Shown one piece after another: positions 30,156 to 38,260 of a stretch of DNA of 44,082 bases. The DNA comes from Prevotella sp. Lineage in GTDB: Bacteria > Bacteroidota > Bacteroidia > Bacteroidales > Bacteroidaceae. Position numbers and translations under genes: made by a program. The stretch is from assembly GCA_017623155.1 (NCBI GenBank), contig JAGAPR010000076.1, positions 1 through 44,082 of the forward strand, given 5' to 3'. Numbering within the stretch: position 1 is the first letter of the stretch; every line of letters begins with the position of its first letter. Below the pieces are notes generated by a model. That model ran no database searches and was not told where the DNA came from. It worked only from the letters and a program-made list of their open reading frames with translations.

Positions 30156-30442
30156 CATTGTTTTACACACGACGCCCACGCCGTTTCAATCACAGGCTGA
30201 TATATTCCGACGAGCGACAGACACGACTGAAAAAGATGGAAGAGCAGGCAAAACGCGATATACACGAGCCGCATGCACACGAGCATCTCCGAGGTGCATT
30301 TTCCAAGTCGGTCAAGCATCTGCACGACAAAAAAGAGAAAGCGGGCAATGCCGTCCCGGCCATGCGACCATTCACTGGCTTCACTGTCATCGCCGCACTG
30401 CTTCTAATTGTATATTGGCTGTTGACAGGCCGATTAATATAA
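30152..30442 (+). CDS. Small membrane protein with C-terminal helix
   Basis: A 96-residue protein, charged and His-rich in its first 70 residues (EPHAHEHLRGAF), with one membrane helix at about 75-92 (FTVIAALLLIVYWLL). It has no signal peptide, so the charged part is probably cytoplasmic. The ATGA overlap with the OstA-like gene implies coupled translation, and mutL begins 18 bases after its stop. I do not recognise a family. Its place suggests an accessory role in envelope assembly; this is inference. Confidence 0.78.
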   Translation: MTLFYTRRPRRFNHRLIYSDERQTRLKKMEEQAKRDIHEPHAHEHLRGAFSKSVKHLHDKKEKAGNAVPAMRPFTGFTVIAALLLIVYWLLTGRLI

Positions 30443-30460
30443 CCCTATCCCCCTCCTATC

Positions 30461-32305
30461 ATGAGCGATGTAATACAACTGCTACCCGACTCGGTAGCCA
30501 ACCAGATTGCAGCCGGAGAAGTAATCCAACGTCCGGCATCGGTAATAAAGGAACTCGTGGAAAACGCCGTCGATGCCGGAGCACACTGCATCAAGGTTCT
30601 CGTCACGGATGCCGGCAGAACATCGATACAGGTAATCGATGACGGACACGGCATGACAGACACGGATGCCCGATTGGCATTCGAACGCCATGCCACATCC
30701 AAGATACGAAATGCCGACGATCTCTTCGCGCTACGCACAATGGGATTTCGCGGCGAAGCCCTTGCCTCCATCGCCGCCGTGGCCAAGGTGGAACTTAAAA
30801 CACGCCTTGAAGGCAACGAGATTGGCACAAGCATATCGATAGCAGGGAGCAAAGTGACAAACCAAGAGCCGGTATCATGCCCGGTGGGCTGTAACTTCAC
30901 CATCGAGAATTTGTTTTATAACGTTCCGGCACGCCGAAAATTCCTCAAAACAAACGCCACAGAACTTAATAACATCATGACCGCTTTCGAGCGGATAGTG
31001 CTCGTATATCCGGATATAAATTTCATCATATACAGCAACGGCACGGAACTGCTGAACTTACGCGCCGGAAGCCTGCACCAACGCATATCCGACGTTTTCG
31101 GTAAACGCTTCAATCAAGACATACTGCCACTGAAAGTAGACACCGCAATATGCAACATAAGCGGATTTGTGGGCAAGCCCGATGCCGCAAGACGCAAAGG
31201 AGCACACGAATACTTCTTCGTAAACGGCAGATACATGAAACACCCCTACTTTCACAAAGCGGTCGTAAGCGCATTCGACAGACTCATCCCTATGGGGATG
31301 CACGTTCCATATTTCATCTATTTCGACATCAATCCGGCCGACATAGACGTCAACATACATCCCACCAAGACAGAAATAAAATTCGAGAACGAGCAAGCCA
31401 TCTGGCAAATACTCACGGCTGCCGTGAAAGATGCCATCGGGAAATTCTGCGAAGTGCCTTCAATCGACTTCGACACCGAAGGGAAACCCGACATTCCAAT
31501 ATTCGACCCGGCACAAGACGTGACCATCCCCACAACGTCTTTCAATCCATCATACAATCCGTTCAAATCGACATCGCACCAGTCTTCCGCACCCGCCGGA
31601 TGGCAACGACTCTACGATGAGCCTTCCGCCCGGTTTGAAGACACGATAGTGGCAAGCCGTCATGAGCAACTGCCCATGTTCGACATGCCCGACACCATCG
31701 ACGAAAACACCGCTGCCGGCAAGCTCCTGATAGAAGACAAATCGCCCGCACACTATCAATACAAAGGCAAATATATCATGACTGCCGTAAAATCAGGGCT
31801 CATGGTCATCGACCAGCATCGCGCCGACATGCGCATTCGCTATGAGAAATATCTGTCGTCGATACGCTCACGCACATCCGCCGGCACACAACGGGTACTA
31901 TTCCCCGAAATTGTCAAGTTCTCACCCTCGGAAGGCATCATGCTGCGCAAAATCATGCCCGAACTCACCGACATGGGCTTCGACCTTGCCGACATGGGAC
32001 ATGACTGCTATGCCGTCAACGGTGTTCCATCCGATATAGACGGCCTAAACTTCGTCACCCTGCTGACAAGCATAGTCAACGATGCCACGGAAAAAAGCAA
32101 CGACTCCACCGATGAGATTAACAAGTCGCTCGCCCTAAGCATGGCACGCAGCACAGCCATACCGCAAGGCCAGATTTTAGACAACAACGAGATGGAAAAT
32201 ATCGTCAACGGACTCTTCTCCTGTTCGAACGTAAACTATACTCCCGACGGCAAAACGATAATAGGCATATTACGCCAAACGGAGATAGAAAAATTGCTTA
32301 ATTAA
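30461..32305 (+). CDS. mutL: DNA mismatch repair protein MutL
   Basis: Links MutS mismatch recognition to strand removal. The GHKL ATPase N-terminus shows ELVENAVDAG (31-40; E34 catalytic-type), DDGHGM (60-65) and GFRGEAL (95-101). The 614-residue length is normal. The dimerisation domain from about 430 contains DQHRADMRIRYE (451-462) in place of the DQHAxxExxxxE endonuclease motif, and the C-terminal CPHGRP-type motif is not present (CSNVNYTPDG). This may mean the nicking site is lost or altered. It ends the guaB operon; mutL in an envelope operon is not functionally expected. Confidence 0.95.
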   Translation: MSDVIQLLPDSVANQIAAGEVIQRPASVIKELVENAVDAGAHCIKVLVTDAGRTSIQVIDDGHGMTDTDARLAFERHATSKIRNADDLFALRTMGFRGEALASIAAVAKVELKTRLEGNEIGTSISIAGSKVTNQEPVSCPVGCNFTIENLFYNVPARRKFLKTNATELNNIMTAFERIVLVYPDINFIIYSNGTELLNLRAGSLHQRISDVFGKRFNQDILPLKVDTAICNISGFVGKPDAARRKGAHEYFFVNGRYMKHPYFHKAVVSAFDRLIPMGMHVPYFIYFDINPADIDVNIHPTKTEIKFENEQAIWQILTAAVKDAIGKFCEVPSIDFDTEGKPDIPIFDPAQDVTIPTTSFNPSYNPFKSTSHQSSAPAGWQRLYDEPSARFEDTIVASRHEQLPMFDMPDTIDENTAAGKLLIEDKSPAHYQYKGKYIMTAVKSGLMVIDQHRADMRIRYEKYLSSIRSRTSAGTQRVLFPEIVKFSPSEGIMLRKIMPELTDMGFDLADMGHDCYAVNGVPSDIDGLNFVTLLTSIVNDATEKSNDSTDEINKSLALSMARSTAIPQGQILDNNEMENIVNGLFSCSNVNYTPDGKTIIGILRQTEIEKLLN

Positions 32306-32395
32306 CATTAATATAAGCACATATAACGCCCACATTTTGAAAAAATTACATTCAAAGGCATAAAAAAGATAGAAAAACGTAATTTTTCTTACGAT

Positions 32396-32430
32396 TTTGT
32401 TGTCTGTTAAAAATTTATTATATACTTTTG
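32396..32430 (+). promoter_or_regulatory. Promoter of the OmpA-family gene
   Basis: TACTTTTG (32423-32430) is a perfect -7 element. TTTG (32396-32399) lies 23 bases before it, slightly long. The leader is about 40 bases. Confidence 0.65.
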
Positions 32431-32478
32431 CACTACAATTCATCAAAGCGCATAATTATTAAGTAATTAAATATAGGT

Positions 32479-33651
32479 ATGAAAAAGTTATTAATCGCGC
32501 TGGCATTTGCCGGCATTTCCACAGCCTCTATGGCTCAGGAGAATGAAACTGTACCGACAGAGAAATACAGTGTCGCTACAAATTCATTCTGGAGTAATTG
32601 GTTTGTTCAGGCTAACGTAGCCGGTTCTGCATTCTATTGCAATGAGGAAGTAGGCTTAAATCTGAGCAAGAGTCCTTTCAAAGGTTTCCGCAACAACCTC
32701 GGTTTCTCAGTAGCCGTTGGTAAATGGTTTACTCCCGGCCTCGGTCTCCGTACAAAGTTCAACGGTGTATGGGGTCGTACCGTGGTAGGTGAAGACAAGA
32801 AAGAGAACGCAAACAAGTATTGGACATTGAACGAGCAGGTGCTCTTCAACTTGAGCAATATGCTTTGCGGTTACAGTGAGACACGCGTTTGGAACTTCAT
32901 TCCGTATATCGGTGGTGGTGTTGCCCGCAACATGAGCGCCGACACATACGCAATGGGTCTGGGTGCAGGTATCCTCAACACATTCCGTTTGACAGACAAG
33001 TTGGCAGCCAACCTCGAAGTTGGTTACGGCATCTACGAGCCTGACTTCAGCGGCATCGCAGAAGGCGGTTCTACAAGAGGCGGTATCAACAAACTGAAGA
33101 ACAAGGATCATCAGTTCACAGTCGAAGTAGGTTTGACATACAACCTTGGCAAGGCTAAGTGGAACAAGACTCCCGACGTAGACGCTATCCACGCTCTCTC
33201 ACAGGGCCAGATTGACGCTCTCAACGCACAGCTCGCTGATTCTCAGGACGAAAATGCCAAGTTGAAGAACATGCTCAACGAAGCAAACAAGAAAGCTGCT
33301 GCCACACAGCAGGGTCAGACCGTCAAGGAAGTTGTTGCAGCTCCGGTTTCTGTATTCTTCAACATCGGTAAGTCTAACATCGCTTCAAGAAAAGACCTCC
33401 AGAACGTTAAGGCACTCGTTGAGGTTGCCAAGGCAAACAACTCTAAGCTGGTTGTTACAGGTTATGCAGACAGCAAGACCGGTAGCGCAGCATTCAACCA
33501 GAAGTTGAGCGAGAAGCGTGCTAACACCGTAGCCAACGAGCTCGTGAAGATGGGTGTAAACCGCGACAACATCGAAGTTGTAGGCGCAGGTGGCGTAAAC
33601 GTACTGTCTCCGGTATCTTACAACCGTCGTGCTACTGTCACACTGAAATAA
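32479..33651 (+). CDS. OmpA-family outer-membrane protein
   Basis: A 390-residue outer-membrane protein that probably anchors the membrane to peptidoglycan. Signal peptide ends ASMAQ (about 20). A beta barrel covers about 25-235. A coiled linker (about 245-280, LADSQDENAKLKNML) leads to the OmpA C-terminal domain (about 290-390), with VVTGYADSKTGSAAFNQKLSEKRA holding the peptidoglycan-binding type Asp and Arg. Codon use is dominated by ggt, gct and cgt, unlike the neighbours, a sign of very high expression. It has its own promoter and a strong terminator. Confidence 0.92.
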   Translation: MKKLLIALAFAGISTASMAQENETVPTEKYSVATNSFWSNWFVQANVAGSAFYCNEEVGLNLSKSPFKGFRNNLGFSVAVGKWFTPGLGLRTKFNGVWGRTVVGEDKKENANKYWTLNEQVLFNLSNMLCGYSETRVWNFIPYIGGGVARNMSADTYAMGLGAGILNTFRLTDKLAANLEVGYGIYEPDFSGIAEGGSTRGGINKLKNKDHQFTVEVGLTYNLGKAKWNKTPDVDAIHALSQGQIDALNAQLADSQDENAKLKNMLNEANKKAAATQQGQTVKEVVAAPVSVFFNIGKSNIASRKDLQNVKALVEVAKANNSKLVVTGYADSKTGSAAFNQKLSEKRANTVANELVKMGVNRDNIEVVGAGGVNVLSPVSYNRRATVTLK

Positions 33652-33679
33652 TAAGAACAATATCTTCAAAAGATAGGAA

Positions 33680-33714
33680 AAAGGGTGATGAGATTTTCTC
33701 GTCACCCTTTATTA
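33680..33714 (+). terminator. Terminator of the OmpA-family gene
   Basis: A 14-bp stem with one G:T pair (33680-33693 with 33697-33710, three-base loop) is followed by attattttc. It lies 28 bases past the stop. On the minus strand it is preceded by an A-run, so it may also end the convergent pyruvyl transferase transcript. Confidence 0.82.
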
Positions 33715-33928
33715 TTTTCATTCCACGGTATTTATCGTTACTTACAAATAAAATGTTTTTGTCGCTTACTCACGAACAAAAACGCTTTATTCCGCAATAT
33801 TGCTGTCCGGTAAATAATAACAAATTGTTCTTCATGTGTTATTCCCCCTTTTGTTTGCCGGAAACAATGGAAACAAAGGGGACAAAGAAAAATGTCCACA
33901 ACAAAATATCGCATACAGAAAGCGACAA

Positions 33929-34906
33929 TCAAATGTTCGAAAGTATATAATCTTCGCTTACCTGTCTCTGCTTGCCCAAATGCTGTTGAACAACAGTATA
34001 GTCTACTTCCGGCGGCAAGGAATTAAAATCCCTTACTTTCCTGTCAGTAAGCTGCAAACGCATTAACAAATCATTAACCTTGGACGAATTCGTTTCAACG
34101 ACAAAAAAACTTCTGCGACAAATAACCGAGAAAACACATCCATGAAACGTACTCGTAAAAACATATCTCGCATGAAACATCACGTTTAACCATTCCATAG
34201 GGTCAAGCACCGGATTTTCATCGGCCCAGTCGCTATACGAACCCGTATATACAATCTTACAATCATGAGCGGCCGCAAATTCTCTTATTCCCTTTATCGT
34301 CTCTGCATTCAAGCCGTATGAATAAACGACAATATAATTTCCGCGGGTATTCCCTGATTTATAAGGAGTGAAATCGGCAAGGAATGTCGGGTCGAGACAT
34401 TCCGTAACCTCACGAGAGGAAAATATCTTTATGAATTTCTTTGTCCTGTCATCTCTTGCGGAAATGGCTTGATAATTATTGTTCAGAGCCCATGCGGCCA
34501 TCAGTGCCTTACACGGGGATTTAAAACAAATCTTCATGCCAAGTTCACCTGAGCACGGCGCGTATGCTATCTTTCTGGGAGAATTAAGTCTATATCCCCA
34601 GAATATGGGATTTGCCCCGTAACTTCTGAGATTCCATATCTCATCACTTCCATATATAATGGCATCATACTTTTTTTCTGACGACTCATGCAGCAAGCGA
34701 TGACAATCTGCCAACACTTTCTCATACTCTCTCCACCATTCATTGGCGGCAGTGTCTGCCATCACCACGGATTTATATCGTATGCCTGTATTTACGATAT
34801 ATGCCTCAAAACCATGAGTTTCCAAAAACATCTGCATTGCCAACGCTTGAAGGAAAGCACCGTTGTTCCATGCTTTATGATAAGTTACAATACCTATTTT
34901 CTTCAT
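33929..34906 (-). CDS. Polysaccharide pyruvyl transferase family protein
   Basis: A 325-residue enzyme of the CsaB/WcaK type that adds pyruvate or acts as a glycan-modifying transferase. Typical parts are KIGIVTYHKAWNNGAFLQALAM at the N-terminus, YDAIIYGSDEIWN, SREVTECLDPTFL and the C-terminal FTSTFHGCVFSVI. ATG at 34906 is chosen because it forms an ATGA overlap with the upstream FrhB stop and has an aaggaga site nearby; an ATG 12 bases upstream is possible. It is normally found in capsule or exopolysaccharide loci, but no glycosyltransferases surround it here. Confidence 0.82.
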   Translation of the reverse strand: MKKIGIVTYHKAWNNGAFLQALAMQMFLETHGFEAYIVNTGIRYKSVVMADTAANEWWREYEKVLADCHRLLHESSEKKYDAIIYGSDEIWNLRSYGANPIFWGYRLNSPRKIAYAPCSGELGMKICFKSPCKALMAAWALNNNYQAISARDDRTKKFIKIFSSREVTECLDPTFLADFTPYKSGNTRGNYIVVYSYGLNAETIKGIREFAAAHDCKIVYTGSYSDWADENPVLDPMEWLNVMFHARYVFTSTFHGCVFSVICRRSFFVVETNSSKVNDLLMRLQLTDRKVRDFNSLPPEVDYTVVQQHLGKQRQVSEDYILSNI

Positions 34907-36073
34907 TCTCCTTTGCATAGATGTAATAAGACAAATATTTTTTTTATTCCCTTCCGGATTTTTTTAAGCCCGCCTCGTTTTGATTTATCTTTCACGTCTG
35001 CCGTATATTTGCGATAGGCGGCTTCAAACCCTGTTTCCACGTAGTCTTTTTCAAATTCATCACTCAAAGGGTTTAACTCGGCAGGATGCTGTAATTGGGG
35101 TTGCATGCAGTCAGCCACTTCGGCCGGTATCACCACAAGCCTGTCTCTTATCGCATCAAATATTTCCCGGCCTTTCTCTGTGTTTACCAATACGAGAGAC
35201 ACGCCCTTGCCGTCTTTGTTGATTTTTCTGTCGGTTTTCTGCCAGCCCCAGAAGTCGGCAAGCGTTATGTCGCTTGGCCGCTGCAAGTTGGTAAAATGAC
35301 ATGAGCCGCAACTTTTGCGCAACATGATATGCTTATAATATAAATCCGAAAAACTCATTGCTCGCCATTTATTAAAATTCAAACGTCTCGTAATGGGTAC
35401 GCCAGCCATACTTCTTGTCTCTGAAGTTGACAACGCTTACCCGTGCCCCCTGCTTTTTCTCTATGTATTCAATATAGTCGCGCCAGACAAACGGACCGGG
35501 AACTCCATGACACACAATGTCTATCAGCAAAAGATTTTCCCGCAGCTTCTTTCCCACATAACTGTTGAGTGCTGCCGTCTGACATGGAGTGCCTGAAAAA
35601 AGCACCGTCAAGCCGTTTTTCAAATCCTGCCTTACCCGACTGAACACTCCGGTAAGATCGCTCTGCACATATTTGCTGCCTCTGAACTCATCCCGCTCTT
35701 CCTTGGTCGCGGCACGCTTGTGAACCACACGGAAATGGTCTTTATATCCTGCGCCATAAACGACTCCGCCGTTTTCGAGAACATAGTCGGATATGGCGAC
35801 AAACACCGCACCGCTACGGCTCTTCATTATTTCATTCACGTCCCTGTGACGTGCGGCATACGCGTCGGGGATTGGCAAAGCCAACGACTTGTCATACTGA
35901 TCGTTAAACGCACAAACCTTTTCACACAAGCCGCAATCAACACACTTTGTCTCATCCACCCTTGGATACAAAAAGCCCAAAGCGTCCGGCTCCATCGTTA
36001 TGGCTTCGTGCGCACATATATCGGCACACGCCGTACATCCGCAACAATCGGCAGGATTTGTTATTTTTATCAT
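34903..36073 (-). pseudogene. FrhB-type (coenzyme F420 hydrogenase/dehydrogenase beta) protein, split by a frameshift
   Basis: Two overlapping frames make one gene. The first (36073-35372) starts with two 4Fe-4S clusters (C10/C13/C16/C20 and C44/C47/C50/C54) and the FrhB N-terminal domain, and stops at YGWRTHYETFEF. The second (to 34903) continues as FNKWRAMSFSDLYYK..CGSCHFTNLQRPSDITLADFWGW, the FrhB C-terminal domain. Removing one T from the run of four at 35374-35377 joins them as ...ETFEFNKWRAM. The cause may be mutation, sequencing error or recoding. In this phylum such proteins accompany pyruvyl transferases; their substrate is unknown and F420 itself need not be used. Confidence 0.85.
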
Positions 36074-36142
36074 TCTTCTTACGCTTCAATCTCACAAAAA
36101 ATAAATATTATTCCCACACAAGCATATCCGTTGGTGAAAGTA

Positions 36143-36173
36143 CAAAGATAGTATTATTTTTTGTCTTTTCAAA
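36143..36173 (-). promoter_or_regulatory. Promoter of the FrhB/pyruvyl transferase operon
   Basis: On the minus strand TTTG (36170-36173), a 19-base spacer, then TATCTTTG (36143-36150): a full match to the Bacteroidota consensus. The leader is about 60 bases. Confidence 0.85.
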
Positions 36174-36265
36174 TAAAACCGACAATAAAACTATCCGCAC
36201 GACATTTTATTCATTTTTACCGTTTGATATTTAAAGCTTTTCTTCATTCTTTACAAAAAAAGTAT

Positions 36266-36273
36266 TATCTTTG
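36266..36273 (+). promoter_or_regulatory. Promoter -7 element of the 36337 gene
   Basis: TATCTTTG is a perfect -7 match, 63 bases before the chosen start. No TTTG lies at the expected -33 distance. It is divergent from the FrhB operon promoter about 95 bases away. Confidence 0.6.
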
Positions 36274-36336
36274 TCTCATAAAAAGCACAAAATAGAATTA
36301 ACAATCCATTTCAACAACACATTAAACATTACAATC

Positions 36337-38169
36337 ATGAAGAAAAAGAAATCAGCCTCATTGACTCTAATCGTCATTTTCATCCTCTCATGCCTGCCGT
36401 TAAGCGGTTGGAGCGAGACACCCGAGCAAAAAGAATTAAAGAAACAGTATGCCGAAGTAATCAAAAGAATAAAGAAAGAAAACAAAGTCAAAACCATCGA
36501 CCTACGCAAAGCAAACGACGGGACTATATGGTTTGTCGCCGACAACTCATACAGTCTGGCCATGTTCAACTCGGAGGGCAAACAGATAACCCCTTTCGAA
36601 GAAGGTAACAATTACTTCCATGACGTGCGTTACTACCCGGCCGCGGACAACGGATTTTCGGATGTTCCACAAAGGGGTTTCAACAGTACAACACAGACTT
36701 TTTTTGAAAACGGTTCTTTCAAGTTGTATCATCGTGCCCACAAGGCCGTGGTCGTGACGTTCGGCAACTACGGTCTATCTATTTACACTCCTGACGGAGA
36801 AAAGATACGCAGCATCGACGCTTTAAAAAATGAAGACAAAAATTACGCATTCCTTTCACATCGTACATATCCCGGCTATATCGTAACCGGATTTGGCGAA
36901 GAAATCAGCTGCTATGACAAGAAAACAAAAAAGCTCGTAATAGACGCCTACGTCAACGGGACACTAACGGGAATAGACAATAAGAACTCGAATTTGAGAA
37001 CAAAAACACATTGGACCCGAAACAATGTAGCCACCGAATTGGGAATATTTGAAACAGCTTCAAAATTTAATTACGGAGGAATATACACCATCGATGGCAA
37101 GACAATAGCCGACTCCATCATAGGCTACTCGATATCGGAAGACCAATATTGCATTTACACACGCAATAAAGACGGAGTAAACACCAGCGGAGTAATAAAA
37201 CTCGACGACCCCTCATTTAATATCCCGTGCATGTTCGCACAAATAATCCACTCCAAAAACAAGTGGTTGGTAAAAAAAAGCAGCATAGACCCGCTGACGG
37301 AATACAACCCGAAAGCCCTTTACGCCACAGAGTTCCGTGACGACGGCGAGAAATACTACAACCAAGAAAAATGGCAGGAGGTTATCGACTTCTACTCCAC
37401 AAAAGGATTAGACAAGCCGTGGGCTCTGTTTTTCACGGGAATGGCACTCTTTCAAAAGGCCTATCATGAGGGCCTGATATATAAAACCTCGTTCCAAAGC
37501 AATATCGAAAAGAATGATTATGGCTTCTTCACAAACAAATGGTATAAAGACTGCGCAAACATTCCCTATGAGCAAAACATAGGCATGTTCGAACAGGCCG
37601 CCACAATATTACAAGCATACACTGAGGCAGGAGACGACAGTATCTACATAAAAACAGCAAAGAGAATTCTAAAAGAAGCCGGCGAGCATAAAGAAAAAAT
37701 GGAGAAAAACAGAAGTTCTTTCCGGGCTGCCATAAACAAATACGACCAACACAACGCCGCGCGAAAAGCAGCGTTGGAAGCCGAGCGCCAACAAAAGGCC
37801 GCAATGTGGGGAGCCATATTGGGAGCCGTATCGAACGCTCTGCAACAATCGCTTTCATCGGGTAGCGGCAGTGCCGCACGTACATCGGTAAGTAACGCAG
37901 GCTCGTATCGCAACTCTCCAAAAGCACAAGGCGCCACAGCAACGAACAAAGAAGACAACACAAACCGCAAAATATTCTTGAAAAATCAGATAATCGACTG
38001 GAAAAACAAGTTGAAGAAAGCCGAGGCTTCACGCAGTCAGGCATTGGACAACTATAACAAAAACCCGACCCACGAGGCCAAAAGGGTTGTGGAATCGAAA
38101 GAGAACACCGTAAACGAATGCCTTAACATGATCAGGCAATACGAAAGCGAATTGAACAGTCTGAAATAG
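36337..38169 (+). CDS. Exported protein of unknown function with coiled C-terminus
   Basis: A 610-residue protein; the ATG at 36337 is chosen because it precedes a signal peptide (KKKKSASLTLIVIFILSCLP) and the longer frame would run into the promoter. The cysteine in ILSC is not a good lipobox, since the -2 residue is Leu. Residues about 40-320 have many short beta strands with Tyr/Asp/Gly pairs, reminiscent of WG-repeat or propeller proteins. Residues about 330-470 are helical (EKYYNQEKWQEVIDFY looks like one TPR unit). The C-terminus has an Ala/Gln/Ser-rich hinge near 490-540 and a final coiled coil. I do not recognise a family. Confidence 0.7.
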   Translation: MKKKKSASLTLIVIFILSCLPLSGWSETPEQKELKKQYAEVIKRIKKENKVKTIDLRKANDGTIWFVADNSYSLAMFNSEGKQITPFEEGNNYFHDVRYYPAADNGFSDVPQRGFNSTTQTFFENGSFKLYHRAHKAVVVTFGNYGLSIYTPDGEKIRSIDALKNEDKNYAFLSHRTYPGYIVTGFGEEISCYDKKTKKLVIDAYVNGTLTGIDNKNSNLRTKTHWTRNNVATELGIFETASKFNYGGIYTIDGKTIADSIIGYSISEDQYCIYTRNKDGVNTSGVIKLDDPSFNIPCMFAQIIHSKNKWLVKKSSIDPLTEYNPKALYATEFRDDGEKYYNQEKWQEVIDFYSTKGLDKPWALFFTGMALFQKAYHEGLIYKTSFQSNIEKNDYGFFTNKWYKDCANIPYEQNIGMFEQAATILQAYTEAGDDSIYIKTAKRILKEAGEHKEKMEKNRSSFRAAINKYDQHNAARKAALEAERQQKAAMWGAILGAVSNALQQSLSSGSGSAARTSVSNAGSYRNSPKAQGATATNKEDNTNRKIFLKNQIIDWKNKLKKAEASRSQALDNYNKNPTHEAKRVVESKENTVNECLNMIRQYESELNSLK

Positions 38170-38204
38170 AACGTCAAATAAATCAGCACTGATTTAAACA
38201 AGAG

Positions 38205-38242
38205 GGCGTATCAAAATGCAAAGGGGTGCATTTTGATACGCC
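38205..38242. terminator. Likely bidirectional terminator
   Basis: A perfect 16-bp stem, ggcgtatcaaaatgca (38205-38220) with its complement at 38227-38242 and a six-base loop. It lies between two convergent genes (stop codons at 38169 and 38261). T-runs on both sides are short. Confidence 0.7.
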
Positions 38243-38260
38243 TTCTAAAAAAGAAGTCTG

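Noticed and set aside
33753-33950. 65-residue frame after the OmpA-family terminator
   Set aside because: It overlaps the end of the pyruvyl transferase gene on the other strand and has no promoter or recognisable composition.
36271-36336. 22-codon N-terminal extension of the exported protein
   Set aside because: It starts in the -7 element and would bury the signal peptide. ATG at 36337 is preferred.
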